A DNA stretch of 45,047 nucleotides, taken from assembly GCA_015055835.1 (NCBI GenBank), contig SVHJ01000009.1:1-45047 (forward strand), in the 5' to 3' direction. The translations under genes were made by a program, and so were the position numbers. The notes under the pieces are model-generated. The model was not told where the DNA came from and made no database searches. It saw nothing but the letters and a program-made list of their open reading frames with translations. Positions 34,602-42,578 of the stretch are shown piece after piece (position 1 is the first letter of the stretch; the number at the start of each line of letters is the position of its first letter). The DNA is from Clostridiales bacterium. GTDB lineage: Bacteria > Bacillota > Clostridia > Christensenellales > Borkfalkiaceae.

Positions 34602-36158
34602 ATGACTAGTGAACAAATTATTATACTAATAATCTTTATAGTATATCTGGTTGCCATGATAGGTATCGGCGTACTATTTAGTAGAAGAAAGATGAACAAT
34701 GCACAATACGTTTTAGGGGGCAGACAACTTAACCCTTGGGTAACTGCAATGAGTGCGCAAGCATCTGACATGAGTGGTTGGCTACTTCAAGGTTTACCGG
34801 GTAAGGCTTGTACAATCGCCATTATTAGTGGTGGTATAGGTTTTGCAACAGGCTCTTGTAAATCAGCAATTTTTATTGCAATCGGTCTTTTACTTGGTAC
34901 AATTCTTAACTGGGTACTAACTGCAAGAAGACTAAGAGTTTATACCGAAGTATCAAACAATTCTTTAACTGTAAGTGGATATTTAGGAAACAGATTTAAA
35001 GATGATAAAAACATTATTAAAATAATTGCCGCAGTAGTAATGTGTATATTCTTCACTTTCTACGCAGCGTCAATGTTTGTTGCAAGTGCAAAACTTTTCA
35101 ATGCAGTATTTGGCTTAGAATACAACTTAGGCTTAATAATCGGCGTAGTAGTTATTGCAATTTACGTAATTTTAGGTGGTTTTTTAGCAGTATCTTGGAC
35201 TGACCTAATTCAAGGTGTCTTAATGTTCTTTGCGTTAATAATAATTCCTATTATTTGTATGGCTAGACTAAGCGCTGACGCTGTTAAATATCAACAAGCA
35301 CTTGACATACTAAAATCAACCTTTAGTTTTGGTTTAGAAGAAGGCTTTGGTGGTATGGAAATTATTAACGGTTTAGCGTGGGGCTTAGGCTACTTTGGTA
35401 TGCCACATATTTTAGTAAGATTTATGGGTATTAAGAGCGATAAGCAAATTAAACCAGCAGCAACAATTGCAATAATCTGGGTAATTATAACTTTATTTGC
35501 AGCAGTAGTTGCAGGTATTATCGGTGCAGTACTTCTTGGACAAATAGGTACTGGCGCTAACGAAAAGATTTTAATTGAAGTAATTCAAAATCTATTTAAC
35601 AATAAAGCAATCGTAATTTCAGGTATTTTACTTTCAGCAGTTTTAGCCGCAATAATGTCAACTGCAGATAGTCAATTACTTGTTGCGTCAACTTCATTTA
35701 GTAACGACATTTACGGCACTTTAAAGAAAGCGATATTAAAGAAAGAAACTTCTGATAAAGAGTACGTTTGGGTTGGTAGAATTTTAGTATTAGTTCTATC
35801 AATAATCGGTTTTGTAATCGCCCTTGATCAAAATAGTACTGTATTTGCACTAGTTGACTTTGCTTGGGGAGGACTTGGCGCATCATTTGGTCCTGTAATT
35901 TTATTCTCACTATACTCTAAAAAGGTAAATAAGTGGGGCGCAATTTCAAGTATCGCATCAGGCGCAATCGTTGCAATTATATGGAACATTTTAAGTGGTG
36001 GTATCTTCGATTTATACGAAATCGTGCCAGGTTTTATAGTAGCAACTATCGTTCTATTCGTAGTATCTATTTTAACTGAAAAGTTTATTAAGAAAGAAGA
36101 TAGAGAATTAATGGATAAAGAATTTGATGAAATGGTAAAAATTATCAAAACAAAATAA
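34602..36158 (+). CDS. putP: Sodium/proline symporter PutP
   Basis: Sodium:solute symporter family transporter, most like PutP. The 518-residue product has about 13 membrane segments and the signature AMSAQASDMSGWLLQGLPG (sodium- and proline-binding helix 2 region). Other conserved stretches are GGFLAVSWTDLIQG, GYFGMPHILVRFM and AIMSTADSQLLVASTS. Start at ATG 34602 with GGAGAG 6 bases upstream. It is monocistronic between its own promoter and a bidirectional terminator. Proline specificity is inferred from motif similarity; no proline-catabolism gene is nearby. Confidence 0.93.
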   Translation: MTSEQIIILIIFIVYLVAMIGIGVLFSRRKMNNAQYVLGGRQLNPWVTAMSAQASDMSGWLLQGLPGKACTIAIISGGIGFATGSCKSAIFIAIGLLLGTILNWVLTARRLRVYTEVSNNSLTVSGYLGNRFKDDKNIIKIIAAVVMCIFFTFYAASMFVASAKLFNAVFGLEYNLGLIIGVVVIAIYVILGGFLAVSWTDLIQGVLMFFALIIIPIICMARLSADAVKYQQALDILKSTFSFGLEEGFGGMEIINGLAWGLGYFGMPHILVRFMGIKSDKQIKPAATIAIIWVIITLFAAVVAGIIGAVLLGQIGTGANEKILIEVIQNLFNNKAIVISGILLSAVLAAIMSTADSQLLVASTSFSNDIYGTLKKAILKKETSDKEYVWVGRILVLVLSIIGFVIALDQNSTVFALVDFAWGGLGASFGPVILFSLYSKKVNKWGAISSIASGAIVAIIWNILSGGIFDLYEIVPGFIVATIVLFVVSILTEKFIKKEDRELMDKEFDEMVKIIKTK

Positions 36159-36171
36159 AAAGATAAAATTA

Positions 36172-36204
36172 AAAAAGCCTTGCTAACAAAAGCAAGGCTT
36201 TTTC
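36172..36204. terminator. Bidirectional terminator between putP and the Cys-rich gene
   Basis: AAAAAGCCTTGCT (36172-36184) pairs with AGCAAGGCTTTTT (36191-36203) around a 6-base loop, serving both convergent genes. Confidence 0.93.
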
Positions 36205-36214
36205 ATTTTGTTAA

Positions 36215-36409
36215 TTATTTACAACCGAGGTTAAAGAAGTTAGAACCACCGTTTTTGCATAAACAACAAATTAAAAGAAGAGCAAGTGGTAAACAGCAAT
36301 TACCGTTTAATATGCCGTTAAAACATCCACTTTTGCATACGCAAAGAATAAGTAGAATAATTAGAATCCAAAGACAACAGTTGTTATTATCAAAACCAAA
36401 ACCGTTCAT
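36215..36409 (-). CDS. Small Cys-rich membrane protein with internal duplication
   Basis: A 64-residue protein with 11 cysteines (11, 12, 23, 25, 29, 38, 39, 48, 49, 51, 63). Two copies of one pattern are visible: CCLWILIILLILCVCKSG (11-28) and CCLPLALLLICCLCKNG (38-54), each a hydrophobic helix bracketed by CC and CxC-K. It is real by context: a GGAGGAT ribosome site lies 7 bases before the ATG on the minus strand, it ends exactly at a bidirectional terminator, and a leader hairpin precedes it. Similar short Cys-rich proteins in Clostridia carry odd labels such as chorion-class high-cysteine protein; no function is established. Confidence 0.72.
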   Translation of the reverse strand: MNGFGFDNNNCCLWILIILLILCVCKSGCFNGILNGNCCLPLALLLICCLCKNGGSNFFNLGCK

Positions 36410-36437
36410 AAAAATATCCTCCGTTTTTCTTAAATAT

Positions 36438-36468
36438 CTTCGCCTATGTATATTTTTATTTGGCGAAG
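36438..36468 (-). promoter_or_regulatory. Hairpin in the leader of the Cys-rich gene
   Basis: CTTCGCC (36438-36444) is the inverted repeat of GGCGAAG (36462-36468), with a 17-base AT-rich loop, about 29 bases upstream of the minus-strand start codon. It lacks a T-run, so it could be an mRNA structure or an operator. Confidence 0.4.
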
Positions 36469-36527
36469 TTTCATTTACTTTATAATACTAAAACGGCACA
36501 AAAAATGTTCCATATACTCATATTTAG

Positions 36528-36556
36528 TTGCGAAATTTGATTAAATATGATAAAAT
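36528..36556 (+). promoter_or_regulatory. Promoter of the ECF S component-coaX operon
   Basis: TTGCGA (36528-36533), 17-base spacer, TAAAAT (36551-36556). A leader of about 90 bases follows, with a small TTCTAAT/ATTAGAA inverted repeat (36570-36584), before GAGG and the ATG at 36656. I see no recognisable riboswitch. Confidence 0.55.
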
Positions 36557-36655
36557 TTTTATAGCAAATATTCTAATTATTAGAAATTTGACTTTTTGTT
36601 TTTTTTAGTCGGAACGGATATTCTTTTTTAAGAAATTCGATTTTGAGGTATTTTT

Positions 36656-37213
36656 ATGAAAATTTCATCAAAAAAGATAGCGCTTTACGGTGTTCTATCA
36701 GCATTAATGTTTCTATTTTTATTAGTAGAAACTTACGTTTTTACTGCATTTTTAGGGGCATTTACGCCAGCAATACTAACTTTACCACTAGCAGTAGCAA
36801 TATCAATTTACAGTGGCAAAAAGGGTATGTGGGCAGGTGGAACGATATTTGGTTGTTGTTCATTTTTCTTGGCTATAATAATAGCAAATCCAGTTTTTAT
36901 TAATCCACTTGTATCAATACTTCCAAGAATTTTAATCGGTGTAATAGCATATTTAGTTTATTTAGCAGTAAAACTAATATTTAAAAACAACAAAAAAGGG
37001 TTTTTAAGCGAAACTTTGCCTTTAGGTATAGCCGGGGTATTTGGTATATTAACAAACACTGTTTGTACGATTTTTATGATGTTTTTATTTAAAGCAACTG
37101 GTATTGAAGCCGTGCTTGCAACAGTGATGTCAATAAATTTCGTAGCAGAAGTAGTAGGAGCAATAATTTTAGTTCCAATTTACGTAAAAGTTTTTAACAA
37201 AATAGATAAGTAA
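36656..37213 (+). CDS. ECF transporter substrate-binding (S) component, probably for pantothenate
   Basis: Membrane S component of an energy-coupling-factor vitamin transporter. 185 residues, five to six hydrophobic helices, with the ECF-type N-terminus SSKKIALYGVLSALMFLFLL and Gly/Ala-rich helix 4 (SILPRILIGVIAYLVY). Substrate is not shown by sequence. The next gene, coaX, 15 bases downstream, phosphorylates pantothenate, so a PanT-like pantothenate role is a reasonable inference. The shared EcfA/EcfT module must be encoded elsewhere. Confidence 0.82.
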   Translation: MKISSKKIALYGVLSALMFLFLLVETYVFTAFLGAFTPAILTLPLAVAISIYSGKKGMWAGGTIFGCCSFFLAIIIANPVFINPLVSILPRILIGVIAYLVYLAVKLIFKNNKKGFLSETLPLGIAGVFGILTNTVCTIFMMFLFKATGIEAVLATVMSINFVAEVVGAIILVPIYVKVFNKIDK

Positions 37214-37228
37214 GAAAGGAGAATAAAG

Positions 37229-37996
37229 ATGCTTTTAGCCATAGATTTAGGCAATACAAATATCAAGTACGGTGTATTTGATAATGATAAGTTAGTTGCA
37301 TCATTTAGAGTTTCTTCAAGAATTTCAAGAACGGCAGATGAATACGGTTCAGTTCTTGTTGGCTTACTTCACGACAGGGGTATAGAAAAGGGTGATATTG
37401 ACGGAATAGTATTTTCATCAGTAATTCCTGCCCTAAACTATACAATATGCCATATGTGTGAATACTTCTTTAACATTTCGCCACTAATTATAGGACCGGG
37501 CGTAAAAACTGGTTTAAATATAAAGGCAGAAAATCCAAGGGAAGTTGGTGCAGATATTATTGTAAACAGCGTATCTGCATTTAGCAAACACGGTGGACCT
37601 TTAGTTGTAATTGATTTTGGTACTGCAACTACTTTTGACGTTATCAATGAAAAGTGTGAACTTTTAGGTGTTGTAATAGCGCCAGGAATAAAAACTTCGC
37701 TAGAAGGGCTTGCAAGTAAAACTGCGCAATTGCCAATGGTTGAACTTGATGCGCCAAAAACGGTAATCGGCAAAAATACAAAACATTGTATGCAAGCAGG
37801 TATAATTTTTGGTTTTGCAGGGCTTGTAGAAAATATAGTTAACAAAATTAAAGAAGAAATGGGTGTTGACTCAATAAAAGTTGTAGCAACCGGTGGTATG
37901 GGTGAAATTATCGCTAAAGAAGTTTCTTGTATAGATAAAGTAGATAGAACTCTTACTTTAGACGGTTTGAGATATATATATGAACTCAACAAATAA
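37229..37996 (+). CDS. coaX: Type III pantothenate kinase
   Basis: First step of coenzyme A synthesis: ATP-dependent phosphorylation of pantothenate. ASKHA-fold motifs are visible: LAIDLGNTNIKYGVF (phosphate 1), FSSVIPALN, IGPGVKTGLNI, VIDFGTATTFDVI (phosphate 2) and VATGGMGEIIA (adenosine loop). 255 residues. The AAGGAG ribosome site follows directly after the ECF S-component gene. Confidence 0.97.
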   Translation: MLLAIDLGNTNIKYGVFDNDKLVASFRVSSRISRTADEYGSVLVGLLHDRGIEKGDIDGIVFSSVIPALNYTICHMCEYFFNISPLIIGPGVKTGLNIKAENPREVGADIIVNSVSAFSKHGGPLVVIDFGTATTFDVINEKCELLGVVIAPGIKTSLEGLASKTAQLPMVELDAPKTVIGKNTKHCMQAGIIFGFAGLVENIVNKIKEEMGVDSIKVVATGGMGEIIAKEVSCIDKVDRTLTLDGLRYIYELNK

Positions 37997-38008
37997 TTGG
38001 AGGATAAA

Positions 38009-39274
38009 ATGAAAAAATTAGGGGTTGCAATATTAGGACTAGGCGTTGTAGGTAGTGGAACTTACAAAATTCTTACTGAAAATAAAGAATATTTTAAGAC
38101 AGTAGAAGGTCTTGATATAACGGTAGAAAGCGTACTTGAAATAAATAAAAGTAGAATTGAAGAACTTGGTATAGAAAAGGAAAAGGTAGCCAAAAATATA
38201 CAAGAAGTTGTTTCAAATAGAAACGTTGACGTAGTAGTCGAAGTAATGGGTGGCGTAACCTTTGCAAAAGAATTCGTACTAAGCGCGTTAAATAGTGGAA
38301 AAACTGTTGTAACTTCTAATAAAGAACTTGTTGCAAAGCACTGGTCAGAGATTGAAAAGACGGCAAAAAAGAAGAACGTAGGTTTTTTCTATGAAGCAAG
38401 TTCAGTAGGTGGCGTACCTGTAATTAGAACGTTAATTGAAAGTATGCAAGGAAACCATATAACTTCAATTAGTGGTATTATAAACGGTACGACAAACTAT
38501 ATTTTAACCAAAATGACAGACAATGGTGAAAGTTATGAAAGTGCTCTTTTAGAAGCACAAAAACTAGGTTTTGCCGAAGCAAATCCAACTGCCGACGTAG
38601 AAGGGTTTGACGCAATGTATAAAATTTCAATTTTATCAAGTTTAGCGTTTAATAAAAAAGTTTCAATTGAAAATATTTATAGAGAAGGTATTACAAACTT
38701 AAAAGAAAAAGATATTAAGTATGCTGATGAATTAGGCTACGTAATCAAACTTTTAGGTATTGGTAAAGATAAAGAAACGGGTGTAGAAGTAAGGGTTCAT
38801 CCAACGCTAGTTAAAAAAGACAGCGCATTAGCAGGTGTAAAAGGCTCTTTCAATGCAGTAAAAATTGTAGGAGATAGTGTTGGTGAAATAACTTTAACAG
38901 GTCGTGGAGCAGGTTCAATGCCAACTGCAAGCGCAGTAGTTAGCGACGTAATATTTGCAGGTAAGCACAGCGAATTTTACTATCAACCATTTAACGTAGA
39001 AAAGTCAAAAGAAGTTAAGTACGTAAGCGACTTTACTAGTAAATATTTTATCAGAATAGAAAGTGAACTAGGTAATAAAGATGCGTTAAAGATAGAAAAA
39101 ATCTTTGATAAAGGCGTAGTAATAGAAAAAATTATCAAAGAAGAAAACGACGGCAAGTTAGACGTAATCGTTTTAACTAACGTTGCAGGCGAAAAACAAA
39201 CTTTAAAAACGTTAGAAAAGGTTAAAGCATTAAAAGGTTTAACTGTAGAAAATATAATAAGAGTAGAAGACTAG
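38009..39274 (+). CDS. hom: Homoserine dehydrogenase
   Basis: NAD(P)H-dependent reduction of aspartate semialdehyde to homoserine, feeding threonine and methionine. The Rossmann loop is AILGLGVVGSGTY, with substrate-site GIINGTTNYILTKM and AEANPTADVEGFDAMYK. A C-terminal ACT domain (from about residue 340, YFIRIESEL) suggests feedback control by threonine. I chose ATG 38009 (421 residues), 6 bases after TTGGAGGAT; a TTG at 37997 lies inside the ribosome site. Twelve bases separate it from coaX. Confidence 0.97.
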   Translation: MKKLGVAILGLGVVGSGTYKILTENKEYFKTVEGLDITVESVLEINKSRIEELGIEKEKVAKNIQEVVSNRNVDVVVEVMGGVTFAKEFVLSALNSGKTVVTSNKELVAKHWSEIEKTAKKKNVGFFYEASSVGGVPVIRTLIESMQGNHITSISGIINGTTNYILTKMTDNGESYESALLEAQKLGFAEANPTADVEGFDAMYKISILSSLAFNKKVSIENIYREGITNLKEKDIKYADELGYVIKLLGIGKDKETGVEVRVHPTLVKKDSALAGVKGSFNAVKIVGDSVGEITLTGRGAGSMPTASAVVSDVIFAGKHSEFYYQPFNVEKSKEVKYVSDFTSKYFIRIESELGNKDALKIEKIFDKGVVIEKIIKEENDGKLDVIVLTNVAGEKQTLKTLEKVKALKGLTVENIIRVED

Positions 39275-39281
39275 AATTATT

Positions 39282-39307
39282 AAAGAGAGCGTAAAACTCT
39301 CTTTAAT
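39282..39307 (+). terminator. Hairpin after hom, weak terminator or processing site
   Basis: AAAGAGAG (39282-39289) pairs with CTCTCTTT (39297-39304) around CGTAAAA. Only TTTAAT follows, so termination is probably partial. Confidence 0.5.
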
Positions 39308-39321
39308 CATATAGGGGTAAT

Positions 39322-40680
39322 ATGAAAAAAATAGAAATTGAAAGAGAATTTTTAGAACTAGGCAATCTTTTTAGGGAAAATACTAAGTTTGACGAATCTC
39401 TTTACTCTAAATATAACGTAAAAAGGGGACTTCGTGACGTAGATGGAACGGGCGTAGTAACTGGATTGACGGATATATCAGACGTAATTGCTAAAAAAGA
39501 AGTTGATGGTAAAATGGTTCCTTGTGAAGGAGAACTTTACTATCGTGGAATAAACGTTGAAGACATAGTTTCAAGTCAAGAAAAAAGCAAAAATCGTTTT
39601 GGGTTTGAAGAGGTAATTTTCCTATTATTATTTAACAAATTGCCAACGAAAACTGAACTTGATGAATTTATAAAAATTTTAGCACATCAAAGAAAGTTGC
39701 CAAGAAACTTTGTTAGAGACGTTATATTAAAAGCGCCAAATGCCGATATAATGAACTCAATTTCAAAATCGGTATTAACTTTATATTCATACGATAAGCA
39801 CGCATTAGATTTAACCCTTGATAACGTATTAAAACAATGTATAAAAATGATATCAGTACTTCCATTATTTGCAATATACTCATATCATTCACATATGCAT
39901 TATAATGAAAATAAAAGTTTAATTATACATAAATCAGATGAAGAACTTTCTATTGCAGAAAACCTACTTCATTTATTAAGACCTGACGGAAAATATACGG
40001 AATTAGAGGCAAAAGTCTTAGAAATTGCTTTAATTTTACACGCAGAACACGGTGGTGGTAACAACTCAACCTTTACAATGCACGTAGTATCTTCAGCAGG
40101 AAGTGATACCTATTCAGCAACAACGGCAGCCCTTTCTTCATTAAAAGGGCCAAAGCACGGAGGTGCTAATATAAAGGTAGTTCAAATGTTTGACGATATT
40201 AAAAAACACGTAAAACATTGGGATGACAAAAAGGAAATTGAAGAATATTTAACAAAGATGCTTGATAAAGAAGCCTTTGACCATACTGGTTTAATATACG
40301 GCGTAGGACACGCAGTATATTCAATTTCAGATCCAAGAGCAAAAATATTAAAAAGATACGTTGAAAAATTAGCGAAAGAAAAGGGAAAAAATAAAGAATT
40401 TAACCTATATAAAAACGTTGAAGAAATTGCTTGTAGGTTAGTAACAGAACGTTCTAAATCTTCAAAAAAAGTAAGCGCTAACGTAGATTTTTACAGTGGT
40501 TTTGCATACAGTATGTTAAATTTACCAACCGAACTTTATACCCCTGTATTTGCAGTAGCAAGGGTTGCCGGTTGGAGTGCCCATAGACTTGAAGAATTAT
40601 ATAATGCTAGTAAAATTATTCGTCCTGCATACGTAAGCCTAAACGGTAGAAAAAAATACGTAAAAATAGAGGAAAGATAG
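39322..40680 (+). CDS. Citrate synthase
   Basis: Condenses oxaloacetate with acetyl-CoA. The catalytic triad is visible: H243 in HAEHGGGNNST, H330 in YGVGHAVYS and D389 in NVDFYSGFAY. SSLKGPKHGGANIK and the citrate-binding SDPRAKIL are also conserved. 452 residues, slightly longer than the usual 370-430 because of an N-terminal extension (about 45 residues before GLTDISDV) shared with Clostridia forms. A 2-methylcitrate synthase role cannot be excluded. No other citrate-cycle gene is in the window; its use is probably glutamate synthesis. Confidence 0.93.
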   Translation: MKKIEIEREFLELGNLFRENTKFDESLYSKYNVKRGLRDVDGTGVVTGLTDISDVIAKKEVDGKMVPCEGELYYRGINVEDIVSSQEKSKNRFGFEEVIFLLLFNKLPTKTELDEFIKILAHQRKLPRNFVRDVILKAPNADIMNSISKSVLTLYSYDKHALDLTLDNVLKQCIKMISVLPLFAIYSYHSHMHYNENKSLIIHKSDEELSIAENLLHLLRPDGKYTELEAKVLEIALILHAEHGGGNNSTFTMHVVSSAGSDTYSATTAALSSLKGPKHGGANIKVVQMFDDIKKHVKHWDDKKEIEEYLTKMLDKEAFDHTGLIYGVGHAVYSISDPRAKILKRYVEKLAKEKGKNKEFNLYKNVEEIACRLVTERSKSSKKVSANVDFYSGFAYSMLNLPTELYTPVFAVARVAGWSAHRLEELYNASKIIRPAYVSLNGRKKYVKIEER

Positions 40681-40686
40681 TAAAAA

Positions 40687-41304
40687 ATGAGAAAATTTAT
40701 TAAACTTTTTGGCTTTGTTTATAAATATTCATACGTAGTTTCATTTTTATTAGGACTAGTTTGTATGATTTTTTATCAACAAATAATGCACGTTTTTTCA
40801 TACGTTGCAGGTGGTTTAATGGGGTTTTTTGCGTTATGTGCGCTTATAGCATCTTTTTTAAAAGTAACTAAAAAGGAAAAGAAACCATTTTTAGTAGCAG
40901 CATTTTTAGTAGCAGTAATTTTATCCGTATTATTTGTTATTGAAAGGGAAGAAAGTATAACGATAATAGCAGTAATTTGGGGTGTATACGGGCTTTTAAA
41001 AGGTGGAAAAGAAGTAGCAAAAGTAGTAGAAGAAATACAAGAAAAAAGGTCGTTTATAAGTTCACTTATTCAAGCAATTTTCACCTTAACAATATCAACA
41101 ATTTTACTTTTAGAACCAATTGCGCACCACGTTGAACGACATATAATTTTACTTGGACTAGAATTTATAATTATACCATTAATAAGTTTAGATAACAAAA
41201 AGGAATATCCTTTTAACAAAATTTTCAACCTAACAGAAGAAGAAAATGAGTACTTAAAAGATAAGTTTGAAACAAAATTTCCAAAGTTAAAAAAGAAAAA
41301 ATAA
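40687..41304 (+). CDS. DUF308-like multi-pass membrane protein
   Basis: 205 residues with about six hydrophobic segments in paired hairpins, a short basic linker (LKVTKKEKKP) after the second, and a charged C-terminal tail (about 185-205) ending in Lys repeats. The pairing (VAGGLMGFFALCALI; IAVIWGVYGLLKGGKEVAKVVEE) resembles HdeD/DUF308 proteins, function unknown. Only 6 bases follow citrate synthase, with no strong ribosome site. Possibly co-transcribed with the acyltransferase. Confidence 0.7.
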   Translation: MRKFIKLFGFVYKYSYVVSFLLGLVCMIFYQQIMHVFSYVAGGLMGFFALCALIASFLKVTKKEKKPFLVAAFLVAVILSVLFVIEREESITIIAVIWGVYGLLKGGKEVAKVVEEIQEKRSFISSLIQAIFTLTISTILLLEPIAHHVERHIILLGLEFIIIPLISLDNKKEYPFNKIFNLTEEENEYLKDKFETKFPKLKKKK

Positions 41305-41340
41305 ATAAAACGTCTAAAAATTAAAACGGAGATAAAAGCC

Positions 41341-42534
41341 GTGAAAAAGAAGATAAAACAGAATAAATTTTTATACGCATTGCTTAAGTTTGTAGCGAAT
41401 ATCGTTTCATTTTTTAAGTTTAAGCGTAAGTTTATAAATAACGAAATTAAAGACAAAAAAGGTCCGTTTGTTATTATATCAAACCACTCTGCCGCACTTG
41501 ATTTTGTTAATTTAATAGGTGCAACGAAAAGGCCTATAAACTTTGTAATAAGTAATTCTTTTTTTAGCACTTTACCTTGTAAAGGCATATTAAAAAGATT
41601 AGGTTTTATACCAAAACAACAATTTCAAACAAGTTTTAGCAACATTTTTCAAATGAAAAGCGTGCTTGATGAAGGTGGTATTTTAGCCTTTTATCCAGCA
41701 GGGCTTATGTCAGATGCCGGAGAATCTACCCCTATACCAGCAACCACTTATAAATTTTTACAATGGCTAAAAGCAGACGTATACGTAGCAGAAAATATAG
41801 GAACTTATTTTTCTATGCCAAAGTGGAGAAAAGGTGGCATAAGATCAGGTAGAACTTATCTTGATATAAAAAAGCTTTTTTCTAAGGAAGAGCTTAAAGA
41901 TTTAACGGTAGAAGAAGTAAGGGAAAAAACGGAAAAAGCACTTCTTTTTAATGCTTATGAAAAGCAGGAAAATCTTAAAATAAAATACCAAAAAAACAAC
42001 AATATTGAAGGGTTAGAGAACGTTTTATATATGTGCCCTAACTGTAATAAAGAGTTTACTATAAAGACAAAAAATAAAAACGTAATTTATTGTGAAAATT
42101 GTGGTTTTAAGGAAACAGCAGACGACTATCAATTTTTACATAAAGAAAGCAAAGAGGGGGAAGAAATTCGCTATCCTTCAACTTGGAATAGGCTTATACT
42201 TAAGAATTTAAGAGAAAAGATAGTAAAAGGATTAGACGTTCTTACTTCAAAAGTTAAAATTCAAATGATAAAAAAGGATAAGTTTAAAAACGTAGGAGAA
42301 GGAACGCTTACGTTAAATAAAAAAGCCTTTTTACTTGACGGAATAATAAATGGACAAAGTGAAAAGTTAGAAATACCAATAGAAACTTTTGCATCTTTGC
42401 CATATAAACCAGGTGTGTATTTAGAAATTCAGTCAGGGGACAACATATACCGTTGTTTACCAGAAGACGGAAGACTTTCGACTAAGTTTATAAATATGAT
42501 AAAAATATTTTATGCAGAAAAGCAAAAAGCATAA
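41341..42534 (+). CDS. PlsC-like acyltransferase with C-terminal zinc ribbon
   Basis: Predicted lysophospholipid acyltransferase-like protein, 397 residues, GTG start with GGAG 9 bases upstream. Motif I is SNHSAALDF (H49, D54, the H-x4-D catalytic pair). The usual FPEG motif is altered to FYPAG (117-121), with Ala in place of Glu. From about 225 a zinc ribbon is present (C232-x-x-C235 and C251-x-x-C254), followed by a beta-rich domain of about 130 residues. The first 30 residues are basic and hydrophobic, suiting membrane association. Substrate is unknown; family assignment is good, activity is less sure. Confidence 0.82.
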   Translation: MKKKIKQNKFLYALLKFVANIVSFFKFKRKFINNEIKDKKGPFVIISNHSAALDFVNLIGATKRPINFVISNSFFSTLPCKGILKRLGFIPKQQFQTSFSNIFQMKSVLDEGGILAFYPAGLMSDAGESTPIPATTYKFLQWLKADVYVAENIGTYFSMPKWRKGGIRSGRTYLDIKKLFSKEELKDLTVEEVREKTEKALLFNAYEKQENLKIKYQKNNNIEGLENVLYMCPNCNKEFTIKTKNKNVIYCENCGFKETADDYQFLHKESKEGEEIRYPSTWNRLILKNLREKIVKGLDVLTSKVKIQMIKKDKFKNVGEGTLTLNKKAFLLDGIINGQSEKLEIPIETFASLPYKPGVYLEIQSGDNIYRCLPEDGRLSTKFINMIKIFYAEKQKA

Positions 42535-42536
42535 AT

Positions 42537-42568
42537 AAAACCCGATGATTTTTCATCGGGTTTTAATT
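42537..42568. terminator. Bidirectional terminator between the acyltransferase and DnaD-like genes
   Basis: AAAACCCGATGA (42537-42548) pairs with TCATCGGGTTTT (42553-42564) around TTTT. Serves both convergent genes. Confidence 0.93.
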
Positions 42569-42578
42569 TTAAGTAATT

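Noticed and set aside
36557..36655. Riboswitch in the leader of the ECF S-component gene
   Set aside because: Only a short AT-rich inverted repeat is visible; I could not find conserved motifs of any known riboswitch class.
37438..37992. 184-codon open frame on the minus strand within coaX
   Set aside because: It is antisense to a clearly conserved kinase, its translation is low-complexity Ser/Ile/Pro-rich, and it has no ribosome site.
41070..41588. 172-codon minus-strand open frame across two plus-strand genes
   Set aside because: It is a Phe/Ile-rich shadow of the membrane protein and acyltransferase genes with no ribosome site or promoter.
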